A DNA stretch of 64,000 nt from Pogonophryne albipinna (GCA_028583405.1 CM053246.1:24958412-25022411), one strand, 5' to 3'; shown: positions 1-12,239, counted from the first letter of the stretch. Program-made: numbers and translations. The notes: generated by a model from the letters alone, not told the origin.

Positions 1-54
1 GGCAAAAACAAACATAACAAAACAAAAGTCAGACAGACAAAACAACAGATCGAT

Positions 55-500
55 TTAGGGGCCGAAAGCCTTGGCAAACAGATGGGACTTGAGGGCCCTT
101 TTGAAGGCGTCAAGTGTGGGGATGTTGCGAATCTCCGCAAGCGTTCCAGAGGGTGGGGGCTGCCACACTGAAGGCTCTGTCCCCGAAGGTTCGCAGTTTG
201 GTGCGGGGGGTGGTAAGCAGGCCAGAGTCTGAGGACCGCAGGTTCCGGGGTGGGGCATGTGGGTGAAGGATGTCCGATAGGTACTGGGGGGCATGGAGGG
301 ACTTGTAGGTAAGGAGGAGGACTTTGTAGGATATGCGGGACTTGACCGGCAACCAGTGTAGGTGGATGAGGGTGGGAGTGATGTGCTGCCACGGCTTTGT
401 GTGCGTGAGTACCCTAGCAGCACAGTTTTGGACATACTGGAGCCTGTCCTGGGTTTTGTTGGGAACCCCGAACAGGACACCATTGCAGTAGTCCAGTGTT
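55..500 (-). pseudogene. LINE ORF2 C-terminal fragment (L2/CR1-like non-LTR retrotransposon)
   Basis: On the minus strand this encodes the tail of a LINE reverse-transcriptase polyprotein. Visible blocks are LPVKSRISYKVLLLTYKSL, APTLWNA and a terminal AFKRALKSHLFAKAF before a stop at about 55. These resemble the conserved end of ORF2 in fish L2/CR1-type LINEs. The protein is split between two frames: 110-352 reads the middle and 55-483 picks up the end, so at least one frameshift lies near 150-170. Similarity stops near 500, so the copy is 5' truncated, as is usual for target-primed insertion. Exact family assignment (L2, Maui or Rex-type) is not possible by eye. Confidence 0.8.
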
Positions 501-970
501 TAAGGGCTAGATCTCCATGGTAACTTATGCTGAGCGGCTAACCTGCCCCGTAGCAGGTTAGGTTGCAGGCTAAGAGATCAACTCAGTGAAAGCACTGCCT
601 GCTGACCAATCAGAGCTCAGTGTGCGGAGTTTAAAGCGATCAAGTCATATTACAGGAGAATGGAAATACAGAAAAGCTGCCGTTGCAGGAAAGACGGCCG
701 GCAAAAATTACCGACTGTGTGAACGTGAACATTAATAGAATATCACCTCCCATCTTCAGAGCAATCTGACTATTATAACATTAGCGTTAAGAAATATTAC
801 TTAAATATCTGCCACAACATAAACCGGATCAGAGTAACATTAAGTAGGCTACAGTCCGCGGCATATCAAATCATAATGTATCATATTTCCTTATCTGAGT
901 CAGCTTCTTGAGCCGTATCTGGCCGTGCAACACTCAGTGTCACATACTGTATGCAGAAGTATTATTTTAA
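501..970. other. Non-coding stretch, possible decayed repeat
   Basis: No gene is visible. Around 540-575 a short inverted motif (aacctgc...gcaggtt) sits in repeat-like sequence, and somewhat similar wording (aggttaggttgaacc) recurs near 4430-4445. These could be the two sides of an older element into which the 971-3983 block inserted, but I could not align matching termini. Confidence 0.3.
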
Positions 971-1837
971 CCCTCTGGAGTCGGTGGACGCGCCGGCGCG
1001 TCCAGGTGCGCATAATTTTACGTAATTAATCATATATTTTCGATTATAAGGAGTATAAATATGATTCAGATATCCGCGGAATCGCTGGAAGAGTAGCTTT
1101 CCAGTGGTATCTCCTGTGAGACTGTAACCAGGGCAGAAGCAGCCAATATGGCCGCTCAAAGCAGCTTGACTTTACACTGTGTGGGATTGGTGGATTCGTG
1201 TGTCCGTCAAGGAAATCTCGGCCGGCAGCCATCATGGTCTGAAATGACCAATGGACATCGAGAAATCACTAAGGACCTACCCACCAAGTAAACAAAACAT
1301 AAACCACGTGTCTCCCATAGTGATGGGAATTCCGATTCCCTTCGGGGACACAAATCTTTTGATTCAGTTCACTTGAAAGATTCGTTCACTGATTCGTTCA
1401 CCGGTTCGCGAACGACTTCTGGTGATTTGCACGTTCGCGAACGATTCGTCTTTGTACTTAATTCGTTCAGTGAGTCTTCACTACTGCCGAAGTCCGTACA
1501 AGAAGTTTGCTGGCGTAACATGTATGATATTAAAACACATTTTACACCTCACCTTGTTGCCCCATGAATTATGCTCTGGGAATAGGCTACATATTATTTA
1601 AGAAATATAATTGGCCATTGTTAAATCTCTCATAAATGTGTGCCTGACTATACGATGTATTACAGCAGACTAGCACGTTATACTTTCAAACCCATGCATG
1701 TACTATGTGGCCTAACTTAAATCCCAAAGCATTAAACTCCATTTGGCCGAGTTCAAAGTGAATAAAAAAATATTTCCTCTACATCGGTGACGATTTATTC
1801 ATATTCTATAGTATGTACCCATCTATGTTTACCTTTA

Positions 1838-2720
1838 GCTAGCGGCTAAGCTAGCTGGACGCTACGGAGCCCAGCTATCCGCCCTCTGAAGCTTTTAGGG
1901 CGGACAGGGAGAGGAGAATGTCCCGCTAACGCTGTGTGTGTGTGTGTGTGTTTCACATTAGCGGGATGCTATGGAGCTCAGGTATCCGCCATCTGAAGCT
2001 TTTAGGGTCGACAGGGGGAGGAGAATACAACGCTGTGTGTATTTATCGTTAAGCTAGCGGCTAAGCTAGCTGGACGCTACGGAGCCCAGCTATCCGCCCT
2101 CTGAAGCTTTTAGGGCGGACAGGGAGAGGAGAATGTCCCGCTAACGCTGTGTGTGTGTGTGTGTTTCACATTAGCGGGATGCTATGGAGCTCAGGTATCC
2201 GCCATCTGAAGCTTTTAGGGTCGACAGGGGGAGGAGAATACAACGCTGTGTGTATTTATCGCTAAGCTAGCGGCTAAGCTAGCTGGACGCTACGGAGCCC
2301 AGCTATCCGCCCTCTGAAGCTTTTAGGGCGGACAGGGAGAGGAGAATGTCCCGCTAACGCTGTGTGTGTGTGTGTTTCACATTAGCGGGATGCTATGGAG
2401 CTCAGGTATCCGCCATCTGAAGCTTTTAGGGTCGACAGGGGGAGGAGAATACAACGCTGTGTGTATTTATCGCTAAGCTAGCGGCTAAGCTAGCTGGACG
2501 CTACGGAGCCCAGCTATCCGCCCTCTGAAGCTTTTAGGGCCGACAGGGGGAGAATACAACGCTGTGTGTATTTATCGCTAAGCTAGCTGGACGCTACGGA
2601 GCCCAGCTATCCGCCCTCTGAAGCTTTTAGTGCCGACAAGGGGAGGAGAATACAACGATGTGTGTATTTATCGCTAAGCTAGCTGGACGCTACGGTTCCG
2701 GTATCCGTCCTCTTTATTGC
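1838..2720. repeat. Minisatellite with two-subunit higher-order repeat
   Basis: Three nearly identical long units begin at 1838, 2053 and 2266 (periods about 215 and 213 bp). The next begins at 2477 and is followed by short units at about 2582 and 2678 (spacings about 105 and 96 bp). Each long unit is two related half-units of about 105 bp. Half A carries ctacggagcccagctatccg and half B carries ctatggagctcaggtatccg. Both then share tctgaagcttttaggg and a gaggagaat tail. Long units therefore alternate A-B, while the distal units are single halves. A short TG run inside half A varies in length between units. Confidence 0.92.
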
Positions 2721-2732
2721 GGACAGGTTGAG

Positions 2733-2734
<2 letters not shown>

Positions 2735-2787
<53 letters not shown>

Positions 2788-2808
2788 TGTGTGTGTGTGC
2801 GTGTGTGT
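2735..2808. repeat. (TG)n microsatellite with CG interruptions
   Basis: A run of TG dinucleotides with three GC/CG interruptions near its right end directly follows the last minisatellite unit. Confidence 0.95.
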
Positions 2809-2842
2809 CAGAGCTCAGGTGAGAGGGCTCTGATTACAGTAC

Positions 2843-2877
2843 ACTGTAGGAAACAGTTCTGAACTGTTTCCTACAGT
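2843..2877. repeat. 35-bp palindrome (17-bp arms, 1-nt centre)
   Basis: The left arm is actgtaggaaacagttc (2843-2859). After a single t at 2860 the exact reverse complement occupies 2861-2877. It lies between the TG array and a cluster of gattcgttc/gaacgaatc motifs. Confidence 0.95.
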
Positions 2878-3983
2878 TCTTTAAGTTCGTCGTTCGCGAA
2901 CAAATCGTTTTGTGGGAGGAATCAGTTCATCTCGTTCACTTCAAAGATTCGTTCAAAAAGAACGAATCGTTCGTCCACAGGTGGCGGCGTTTATCCAGCA
3001 GCCAGAACATCCATCTGTGCCTGCCCCCAGGTCAAGATCTACTGTGGCTCAAGGGCCTTCACCAGAGCCATCACCACCAAGGACCAGCAGACCAGCATCA
3101 CTACAGCTGCCTCCACCTCCATCTGCGGCTGCCACCAGGTCAAGATACATCTCAGCACAAAGGCTCCACCACAGCCATCACCTTCAACCCAGCCAGCAAG
3201 GAGGTCTCATGGAGGTCTCGTATAGCACTTGTACACCCCACCTACACAGCAGCCCATGCACCATCACCCCCATCTTCACAGCAACCAGACCCACTGTCTT
3301 GGAAGACAGACAAAGACCTTGACACTGTCTTGACATTTATAATGAATAGTTGGTTGAAAGTTCTGATGTTCAATTTTGTAAATAGTTATATTTTCCAGTT
3401 TCTTATATTTATATAAATAGTTGGTTGAAAAAAACATATTTATAATAAATTGTTGGTTGAAAAAAAAGGTTGAATGCTCAATTTGTATTTGAACACATCA
3501 CATGAACCTTGGTATGTAATATGAAGTCATTATTCAGTCCTAATGTATCTCAGTCCCTGCTGTGGTGAAAGTAGAGTGATAAACACCTGTTTTACTCAAA
3601 ATTCGAATTGAATTTTTTTCATTTTAGACATGAATAACACATTTATATACAGTGTAATTCAAATATTTCACTGCTTTTGTGATCCTAAGACTTTGGTAAC
3701 CAAATCTAAAACACCAAAACAATTCGATCACATGAGAAAATGTGTGTTTTCACAAGAGTTTTGAAGATTTTCCGAAAATCGGATGTCAAATTTTAAGCTT
3801 TTGAGCTACTTATCTCATCAAACAGTGCTCTAAGGTGAGTAATTTGCATATATAGCAATACCAGAGATTGTCCTTAGCATTTTGATATGTAACACATGGG
3901 GTGCCATGTTAGAAGAAATACATTTAAAAGGTGATTTAAGAAAACATCTAAAAATCGAGAAAATACCCTTAGACTCCAGAGGG

Positions 3984-5782
3984 CAACACATTAAGTTGAC
4001 GAAACACTTGAGTCAAATGTAATTAAAGTCAGATCCACTCGTGTCTTAGACGGGGCATATCATAAACCTGTTAATGTACGCATTCAAACACTTTTTCTTT
4101 TACCAGCTGTATTCACCTTGCAGGTGCAGCTATGTGGCTTTTATCCTGGATAAAGTGTTTAAGTCATGGATGTTTAAAGTTTAACTTCTTCATATGTCTA
4201 ATATTATAGTTGACTTTTCATTCAGGAAGTATGACGCTGCGCTGTCAGTGCGCTTCTCCATGTTTGTGATTGGTCGATTGCTCCAAATACCACCCCTTTC
4301 ATGTGAACGCGCACCTAACTAGATAGGACACGGCGGGCTTGAGCACTCCACTTGATAACCAGCGTCGTAGTACAGTTTAGCGAGAGCGCGTATGTTTTGG
4401 ACTAGGCCAACCGGCTAACTCAAACATATCCAGGTTAGGTTGAACCAGCTTCGTAGTAGGCTACAGGCCTCAGGTCACATGGCTTGGCAACACAAGAATT
4501 GAGAGCACTCTTAAATATGACAGTTACCTCCTTTAGGCAGCTGTTCGGAGCTCCCTGCAGAGCTCCTAATGAGAATAAAATCCATCCAGTAACCACACGA
4601 GTGTGACTGTTTACACTTCAAAGTTGTTAAGACTTCCCTATTTCACACCATCTTGCTCTCGTACGTACACCAACTGTAGCAAAGTGTGGAACACAACGTG
4701 ACTCCTCGCACCGGATCTGTGCGGGCAGTCACGTGTATCTCTGCAAATGTCAAATACTCAGAATAAATGGAAATATTTTTTTAATTCACAACCTCAAACC
4801 CCTCACAAAGAGAGTACAGAAATAAGTACAGATACTCCCCACATAGTCATGCTATTAATCTTCTCTCTTTATCTTCTGATTTCTATCAACTTTTCTCCCG
4901 GATTGTGTCTCTCCACCTCTTTGTCTCGACCATCTTAATGCTTTACATTCCTCTCCCTCCTTACTCTAGCTAAGCTGTCTCTTCACTTTGATAAAGCTCT
5001 GTTCTTTGTAATAGTTTCCATTGTTACTTGTTAGCTGAAGTATGCACAGTATTGTGAAAGAAAAAGTTAAAAGGGACAGTGTACAATAGGGAGAGGTGTG
5101 TGTGACCTAAGTGGGAAAGCATGTGTTTGTGTGTGCCCATCTGTGTGTGTGTCCTGATTCTACTTCCCCCATCTGTCCCTTCTGCCTTGACATCCAAACA
5201 GTCTTCTAATGTGCTGTCCAATAAGCCAATGATTATCATATTGGTGCAATATTAGCTTTTATCACCGTCTGGCTGAGGATCAGTAATTGCTGTCCATGCA
5301 GAGGAAATGGGAAAGGAAATGACATCTGCCTATACAAAGAGATTGTTTCCTTGTTAGTCTAAAGGGACTGTGATGACCACCGGGTGTGTTTACATGCACT
5401 TGTGTAAACTTAAAAATGTGTGTGTTTGCGTATGTGCAAGCCTATGTGTCTGTGTTTGTATTTTTAATAGACATTGTCAGTATGCAGATGATTCTGGCAC
5501 TAATATCAGAGTTGTATTAGGGAGAAGCTTAGAACAAGGACAGCGCTGATGTATAGGTGTCTCCTGCTGTCTGAATGAGGTCTTTATTGCTATTATGAAA
5601 AACAAAGTTTGGTGGTCTAGGTTGTAGAAAATCAAACTTATCCAAATCAGGCCTTTGTGATAAGCTTGACTGGCTGACAAATTAGTGTTATTTTGAGCTT
5701 ATTTTGCCCTTTCTATGGTTTTAACCTTGAGCAAGATGTGAATCTCACTCCATATCATACTCAATTATCTTTACCAGTGGCT
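3984..5782. other. Non-coding stretch, no feature recognised
   Basis: I see no gene or delimited element. The portion at about 4240-4480 is CpG-containing and repeat-like (gcgagagcgcg, aggttaggttgaacc) and may be the right part of an older repeat. The rest is unique-looking AT-rich DNA. Confidence 0.4.
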
Positions 5783-6252
5783 TTAAAGGTCACCTATTAT
5801 ACTCTTTTTCATCAATATAATATAGTTCTCAGTTACAGTACAAAACATGTCTCTGAAGTGTTTGGCTCCAAATACCAAACAGATCATGCATTGCATCCCA
5901 TAAACCCAACTGTTTTAGCCCTGTTTCAAAAGTGCTGATTCTCTGTCTTTTACTTTAGATGAAAAATAAGGAGCCACACCCCACGCCCCTTTGCACGATA
6001 TTTGGTTTTAAAAAACCCACAATGGTGCTCTAGGAGGAGATTAAGGTGATAAGGTGGGCGGGTGTTACCTTGGTTGGTTATTGGCTTATGGTTACACAAG
6101 CAAAAAAAACATGACATCACAAAGTGGCCAAAATCTGATCAGATCATTTTCAGACAAAAAGTGGCAAATCTTTTTTCCTGAAACTTTCAGAATCTCTTAT
6201 TTATGTATAAAAGACATGAAAAAGTGGATGTTGCATAATAGGTGACCTTTAA
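5783..6252. mobile_element. TTAA-flanked MITE, family with AGGTCACCTATTAT ends
   Basis: TTAA at 5783-5786 is followed by aggtcacctattat, and the right end is ataataggtgacct followed by TTAA at 6249-6252. The 14-bp terminal inverted repeats are perfect and the TTAA duplication is intact, so the element proper is 5787-6248. It is about 460 bp and codes for nothing recognisable, as expected of a non-autonomous DNA transposon. TTAA targeting is typical of the piggyBac and Kolobok superfamilies. The ends do not identify which. Confidence 0.88.
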
Positions 6253-6401
6253 GGCTGATATTCAATACTTCTGGCATACCATAACTCGACATTTCATTGG
6301 GTGGAGCTAAATCGCGTTCTTTAAAAAATAAAATCTGATATTCGTTTTTAGTTCTATCCGGATCATTTCAAAAGAGCCCAAAAATGACTTACATGTGTAC
6401 C

Positions 6402-6778
6402 TTAAAGGTGGGGTAGGTAATTTTGGAGAAACCAGCTGAGTGCGCTAGAATTTGAAAATACACAACCGGAAAAAATCTGCCACTTCCTTACAGAGCCCCT
6501 CCTCCAACACACACGAACGCGCACATGACCGATGAGGGCACGAGATAAGTTTGTGCACAGATGGAAGGCTGACAGGCAGGTAGGTCATCCAGTTATTTTA
6601 GCTGGGCCGGCTAAAATGATTGGTCGTGCTTTTTACAGTACTACGGCTTCCACAGAGGACATTTTTGTATGTATTTATTGTCAAAGCATTTAATATTCAT
6701 TGCTATCGGGATGGTAAGAGCATTCCATGGAATATAACAAAAAGTGTTTCTGAAATAAATTACATACCCCACCTTCAA
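6402..6778. mobile_element. TTAA-type MITE, family with AGGTGGGGTAGGTAATTT ends
   Basis: TTAA at 6402-6405 is followed by aggtggggtaggtaattt. The right end is aaattacataccccacct (6757-6774), followed by tcaa, a one-base variant of TTAA. The 18-bp inverted repeats differ at one position. The element is about 370 bp, non-coding, and of a type I recognise as common in fish. It lies only 150 bp from the preceding MITE and is unrelated to it in sequence. Confidence 0.82.
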
Positions 6779-8266
6779 CAGCAATGTGATATAAACTAAA
6801 CTCAACCATAACACAAAATAACCCATACTGTGCCAACATACTACTGTTTGCTTTTGGGGGGAAAAACCCACATACTTCATAGTCAAATCTAGCATTAGAA
6901 AAACAAAGTTATTCCACCCTCAACATGCATTGTGTTTACACTATAATGTATAGGTCATTATAAATTGTCTAACGCATGACCAGTATGTAAATGTATTTTT
7001 TTGCATTCATGCACATAGTGTGTACCTGCCCTCAACAAGATGTAGATCAGATGCTAACATTGGAAAGTGGCACTATTGTATACAACTGCAAGCTATGAGA
7101 CCATCTGCAGCGCACAACAAGTACTCTTATATAGCACTGTGTTTTTATTTTTTTCAAACCAGTAAAGCATCTGCAACAGTAGTGATATAGTTTCATTGTG
7201 TCCACTAGAGCACTTTCATTTGGCTTAAGACAAGCATTAAGCCAACAGTAAGAATCTTGAATTATTTAAACTGCACTTAACAAGCATACATGCACATTGA
7301 CATCTATAGCTATATACTGTATGTAGGCAGCTATAGAGATGTAAAGCTTGTGTGATTGGATTCAATTAAAATGCAGAGTTTGGAATAATATTGCCACCAT
7401 AGATGTATGTGGGCGGCATATTGACATTGACCATACTTGAGTAGGATGAGACCGAGAGCTGACTGGACCTCTCCATTAGGAAACCATTCCAGCTCCTCCA
7501 ACTCCCTCTGCATATCTAAGTGCATACAAGAACAGGCCTTCAACTCCCACGGCCTAAAATGAAGCTTCATGTACATCAATGAATATTTAAAAATGCTGCC
7601 ATCCATCATCCCATTTGTTCCTCTTATAGTTGCCATGCAAGTGACATTACTCAAACATGATTCTTGCTTTTTTCTCTTGTTTTTTATTCTGAAACCTAAG
7701 TAAACTTAACTAAAATATATATTTCCACTTTGGACAAAGACACTGCTTTTCTTCAATGATTTTGCATATCGTATTTTGTATATCAAATTTAGATTTTTGA
7801 ATATAGCTATCATTAGGGTTGCATTAAATGGTTGCAATAATAATGGAAATCGCCTAGTGCAATATGTTGTAACTGTCTTACTATAAGTGCTGCTGTGACC
7901 TTTCCTGCCAGATGTATCCATTCTCCTCCCTCCTGCTTTGACTTCCAGGCGAGGAGATCCAGCTGCACGGTGCCAGCTTAAATGACCTGAGGGAGCAAAG
8001 AGAGGACAGAAGAGGCGTGGAGAGGAGCAAGGAACCAGGGGCAGAGGAGATTGAGTGGTAGTGCTCCTGCTGGCAGGTAAACATACAGCGTATCCACAAC
8101 ATCACCCTCTGTCTTCCTCCTGTACCCCCCCCCCAGTGTCTTTTGTCTATTGCCTCAGTTCCCCTCTGCCCTGAGGTTTTAACCACAGCCAACATTTGGG
8201 TCACTGCAGATATCACATTGTGTCACAACACCAACTTGCTCACATATTGTTCCCATAAAAACACAG

Positions 8267-8268
<2 letters not shown>
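6779..8268. other. Non-coding stretch, nothing recognised
   Basis: AT-rich sequence without long frames of plausible coding quality and without detectable terminal repeats. Confidence 0.5.

Positions 8269-8350
<82 letters not shown>
8269..8350. repeat. (CA)n microsatellite, 82 bp
   Basis: A perfect CA run. The apparent ORFs across it are translations of the repeat. Confidence 0.98.
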
Positions 8351-8351
<1 letters not shown>

Positions 8352-10689
8352 TCTTGTCTGTGTGTTTTTTGGGGAACATAGTATATTACATCCAATATGG
8401 GGACCCCTTTTTGAAGGTTGTACAGCACTAGGAAAAAAAACAAATCTTTTGCGGTCTTCTTTTTAAAATCATCTTCCTTTTAAAATACCCACAAGGTCAG
8501 ATTAGCAATACAGATACGGATTTGATAAGGCTACTTTTCTTTGTCAAATGGACTTTATTAATCCATTATTACACGTTTAGTTGTTTAAATTCAACGATCG
8601 TAGCACCTTAAGATTGAATCCCAACTGTGTTTCTGTGGGATTGCCTGGGCTTTAATCAAGACCAATGACCCTGCTATTTTGTCCAGGTGCGAACACTTTA
8701 AACGTTTCCAAACTCAACATTCATCCCATACTTTATTGGAGGTGTGTTTCATGTGTGTGTCTGTAAGGCAGACTTTACCCACCCATTTTACAGAGGAACA
8801 GAGCGTTGTTACTCATAGGTCTCTGATTCAATTTCTTCTTGGAGGCTGAATGGCTGAAGGCACATTGTTGGTGACGTAGAAGTGCATTTGAAGTGCCTGC
8901 ACAGTAAAAGAACAAAATAAGCAGAACTATGTATAAAATAACTGATGCCTTTCATAACAACAGCTCAAGAATAACTGTAAGATTACATTCAAAAATGGTG
9001 TCTAACTTTGTGCAGTTAGGTTTCTTAATAAGTCAACTCAGCATTTGAAAGTAATGCATTTATTTTAATGCCAATACATATTAAATGTTTCACTTCTGCT
9101 AATAGAGACTTTGTGTATCCTTGGTAACACTTGACTTTCCATGTTCTTTTATGTACCTGAGGATCTTTTTGCTTAGCGTTACCCACAACACACACACACA
9201 TATAAACACTACCTGACATCTCCTAATCTTGCCCTAAAAATACCACTCACTGTCACTGCCCCAGAGACCTCCATCGACCCGTCATTGATCGCTGCTGGAG
9301 CTAATCGAAGGCCCCAGCGGCCTTCTTGTCCTGTTGGTTAATGGTGACCCACCTACCCTCCTCTCCCAGCTGCCGCCACGCTACCTGTGCTATCTCTCCA
9401 TCTCCCCCACCCCTTCCTCAGATGCTCTGGGTTGATTCAATGGCATTGATCCCATCCACCTCTTGACCTTCTTTTAGAAGAAGATTTACTGACGTTGCTT
9501 TTCCCCTTTGAACACATGCTGGTACTTTTCATCTACAATTGTGTGATTTATTTCACATATAACTTGTGAAAAGACTGCTCTATGAAATTTGGTATGTTAA
9601 ACTCCAATGTTTTAAAATAGATTGCATCAGAAGTTTATCGTACTTAAATATATAACATTACATCAGAAGTTCTCAAACCTTTTCTGCAGGGATCCCCTTT
9701 ATTGTAAAACAAAAAGGCAACCTTAGCGGCCTGTACAAACATATATTTCAATAGTCAGAATATGTAAGCTCTTTATTTCATTAATAACAAATAATACTGA
9801 TAAAAAGGTAAGGTTGGAAACAGCCAACAGAGACCTTTGTGAAGACAGTTCGTTAATTTGTTAATTCAAATTACATGTTGTATTTTGAATCCTATTTATA
9901 TTGGAACTTAAATGTTATTTTTTTACTATTAAAGCCTTAAAAAGATTGCATGAGCTGGGAGCCAAGCAATCTGTTGGTGTTCTTCATATAAGGTTGGTTT
10001 AATAATGACACCGAAACAACTCAACAAGAGTTAACACCTGCGTCACATCATCTTTTCTTTTGTTCTGATGTTGATTTGTTTTCCTCTTCTTTTAGTCTTC
10101 TTCTATACTGTTGCCACACGTGCATACACACACAAGCTCTCATATTCTTTTGGTATATTACCTAGTTCCCACTAGAATGGCCCAATTGTTTTAGCTGAAG
10201 ACAGGGCCCATAAAGTGCCATTAAAGATATATCACCACAGCAGCTAATGTTTTCTTATCCATTGTCGAAGCACCTTCAGGACTAGAAGACTAACAGTCTA
10301 ACTTCTTCAGCGCCCTCCAACCCCCCCACCCCCTACACACAAAATCACACACACATTCCCCATGCAAACCAGAGTCCTTTTCTCCTCTTTCCTTCTTCTT
10401 TCTTTGCGATGACTTAAAGATGGTCAGCACTTTGTATCACTGATGATGTATTTTGAGAGTCCACAAATCTAGTGTTAATCCATCCAGGAAGAAGCAGGCA
10501 TTTTTGATTACCATTTAGGACTTGAGACTTGATTTGTTGCTGGGCTGAACATTACATCTCTAAACATGATGTGAAAGTCCTGAACTATTTAAGCTTGTTT
10601 TTGCTTTTCCTATTGTCTTGGCTTTATACTGATTGTAGTTGAATGTATTTCAAATGAAACGTTATTTCCTAATGTGTTTCTTATTACTT
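8351..10689. other. Non-coding stretch with a possible decayed hAT end
   Basis: No gene is visible. At about 9662-9700 the sequence cagaagttctcaaacc followed by a run resembling gggatccccttt looks like the start of an old hAT element. No matching right end or target duplication was found. Confidence 0.35.
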
Positions 10690-10775
10690 TTATTATTTTA
10701 ATTAATTGCTTTGAATTGCTTTGTTGTTGAAATGTGCTATTTAAATACAGTTGCCATGCCTTACCTTGCCTTGAA
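10690..10775 (+). mobile_element. LINE/SINE 3' tail remnant (L2-like)
   Basis: The stretch gttgaaatgtgctatttaaata resembles the ending 'GAAAGGTGCTATATAAATAAA' of fish L2-type LINEs. It is followed by degenerate 5-6-bp repeats (ttgcc, ttacc) like a decayed terminal simple repeat. Only the last part of the element remains. Confidence 0.5.
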
Positions 10776-11164
10776 CTGCAATCTTTTGAGGTTGTGAAGA
10801 GAGAGAAAGATAGATATGTAGAGCCGAAGAGGAAGGAAGGGAGAATGACAATGAGAAAAAAGGGTCTGAGAAGGAATAGAGTAAATGGTGGCAGGTCTAT
10901 TCTCAGTCCCTTACATATTAAAAAATAAGTATACCCAAATGTAAAGAGCTGTGTTTCTAGCACACACACGACTGATGCACTAAATCTAAATCAACTTAAT
11001 CACAATGTTGTTTGCTTCAATGAGAAGTACAGTGTGTGGGCTGCATACTTCATCCTCAATTATATTTAACAGCACAAAATGAATGAATGAATGATCAGGG
11101 GTTGAACAAAGAGTGCAGTCGACACATTGAACTATTCTCCTTCAGAATGGTGTAATCATTCTAC

Positions 11165-11835
11165 CAGCACATGTATTGGCTTTCAAAAAGGTACAGTAGA
11201 GATATAGATCATACATTGATTTTAAGAAACTATTTAGGATTGAATTACATTCAAAATGCTGCTCCAATAGAAGCTCCACACGTGGCGACCTATCAGTCCC
11301 ATTCAGGAAGAGTACTTTTGGGCAGTCATGATTCTCGGTCACAGCAATACAAAACTGGAATTCTCTACCCACTCAAATCAAAGACATACATACACATCCC
11401 ACCTTCACAGCTCACTTAAAAACATGGTTCACTGAGAACTACACCTGCACACACTAGTCTGTGTTGAGTATGGCGTGAGTGTTACATGTTGTGTTACATG
11501 TTGTGATCATGGATGTTGCCCCTCGTTTCTGTTATGTGATTGTGATGTGCTATATGTGACATGTACTGTATATAGTAACGTGTGTTGTTTATTGTTCTCT
11601 TTTATCCTCACACCGGTATCTTCTTGTCTTTCCTCCTTTTTATTTTATTTTATATATTTTCTTAGAACTAATGCTGTTGATATATTGTAATTTTAAGGGT
11701 GTCTATTACCGTCTGGCCGGGGACAACAGCTGGAAATTAGCCATGTCGGCTAAAGCTGCACCATTTACTGTTTTTGTGACAGTTCATCGATGGGGACTGT
11801 CCACGACACTATAAATAAATAAACTAAACAAAACA
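11165..11835 (+). mobile_element. LINE 3' fragment: ORF2 C-terminus plus 3' UTR
   Basis: One plus-strand frame ending at a TAG at 11455-11457 reads STRGDLSVPFRKSTFGQS, then WNSLPTQIKD, then HLKTWFTENYTCTH. This matches the conserved tail of L2/CR1-like LINE ORF2, with internal stops upstream. It is followed by about 380 bp of 3' UTR containing ggggacaacagctggaaatt and ending in an AATAAATAAA-type tail at about 11814-11835. The copy is 5' truncated and inactive. It belongs to a different subfamily from the one at 55-500, because the C-terminal residues differ. Confidence 0.78.
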
Positions 11836-12239
11836 ATTTCTTGAATTCCTAGAGTATATGTAAGAACAATAAGACACAAATTGGAAGCGTGTGAAATATG
11901 GAATATTTGTTCAAAGGCCTTGATGTTTTTACAGAAGACCAACAGACACTGGAAGTGGTTAAACTCATTTAACATTTTAGATAACAGCTCTAAACTGATC
12001 CAAACTGTCGTACTAGCACTAATATATTACCAATTGCGAATCCCTCTATTCTTAACAGTAATTGAAATTAATTTTGCATTATATTTTCAGCACATTCAAA
12101 CACAATGAACAATCATTTACTTTTGCTAAAAAAAAGATATTGAAAAAACATCAAAATCCTTCTTGTATAAAAACTTTCATTTGATTCACTAAAGGTTTCT
12201 TTAGTCTGTCTTTGCCAAATTTGATTAATGTAAAATAAC

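Larger units (their letters stand above)
971..3983. mobile_element. Candidate piggyBac-like non-autonomous element (composite)
   Basis: The left end reads TTAA (967-970) then ccctctggagtc, and the right end reads gactccagaggg (3972-3983). This is a perfect 12-bp terminal inverted repeat starting CCCT, as piggyBac ends do. The left end has the expected TTAA next to it. The right end does not (caacaca precedes the next ttaa), so the duplication is incomplete or the boundary is wrong. A perfect 20-bp palindrome lies at 985-1004, just inside the left end. No transposase is recognisable. The overlapping ORFs at 2910-3416 are low-complexity and Pro/Ser/His-rich and are not counted as a gene. The interior holds a minisatellite, a TG array and GATTCGTTC motif clusters. 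Confidence 0.45.

Noticed and set aside
2910..3416. Overlapping 168- and 136-codon frames rich in Ser, Pro and His
   Set aside because: Two frames are open together because of a CAC/CAG-biased tract. No domain is visible and the stretch lies inside a repeat block, so it is not called as a gene.
8240..8443. A possible small membrane protein upstream of the CA array
   Set aside because: The hydrophobic part is short and most of the frame is repeat translation.
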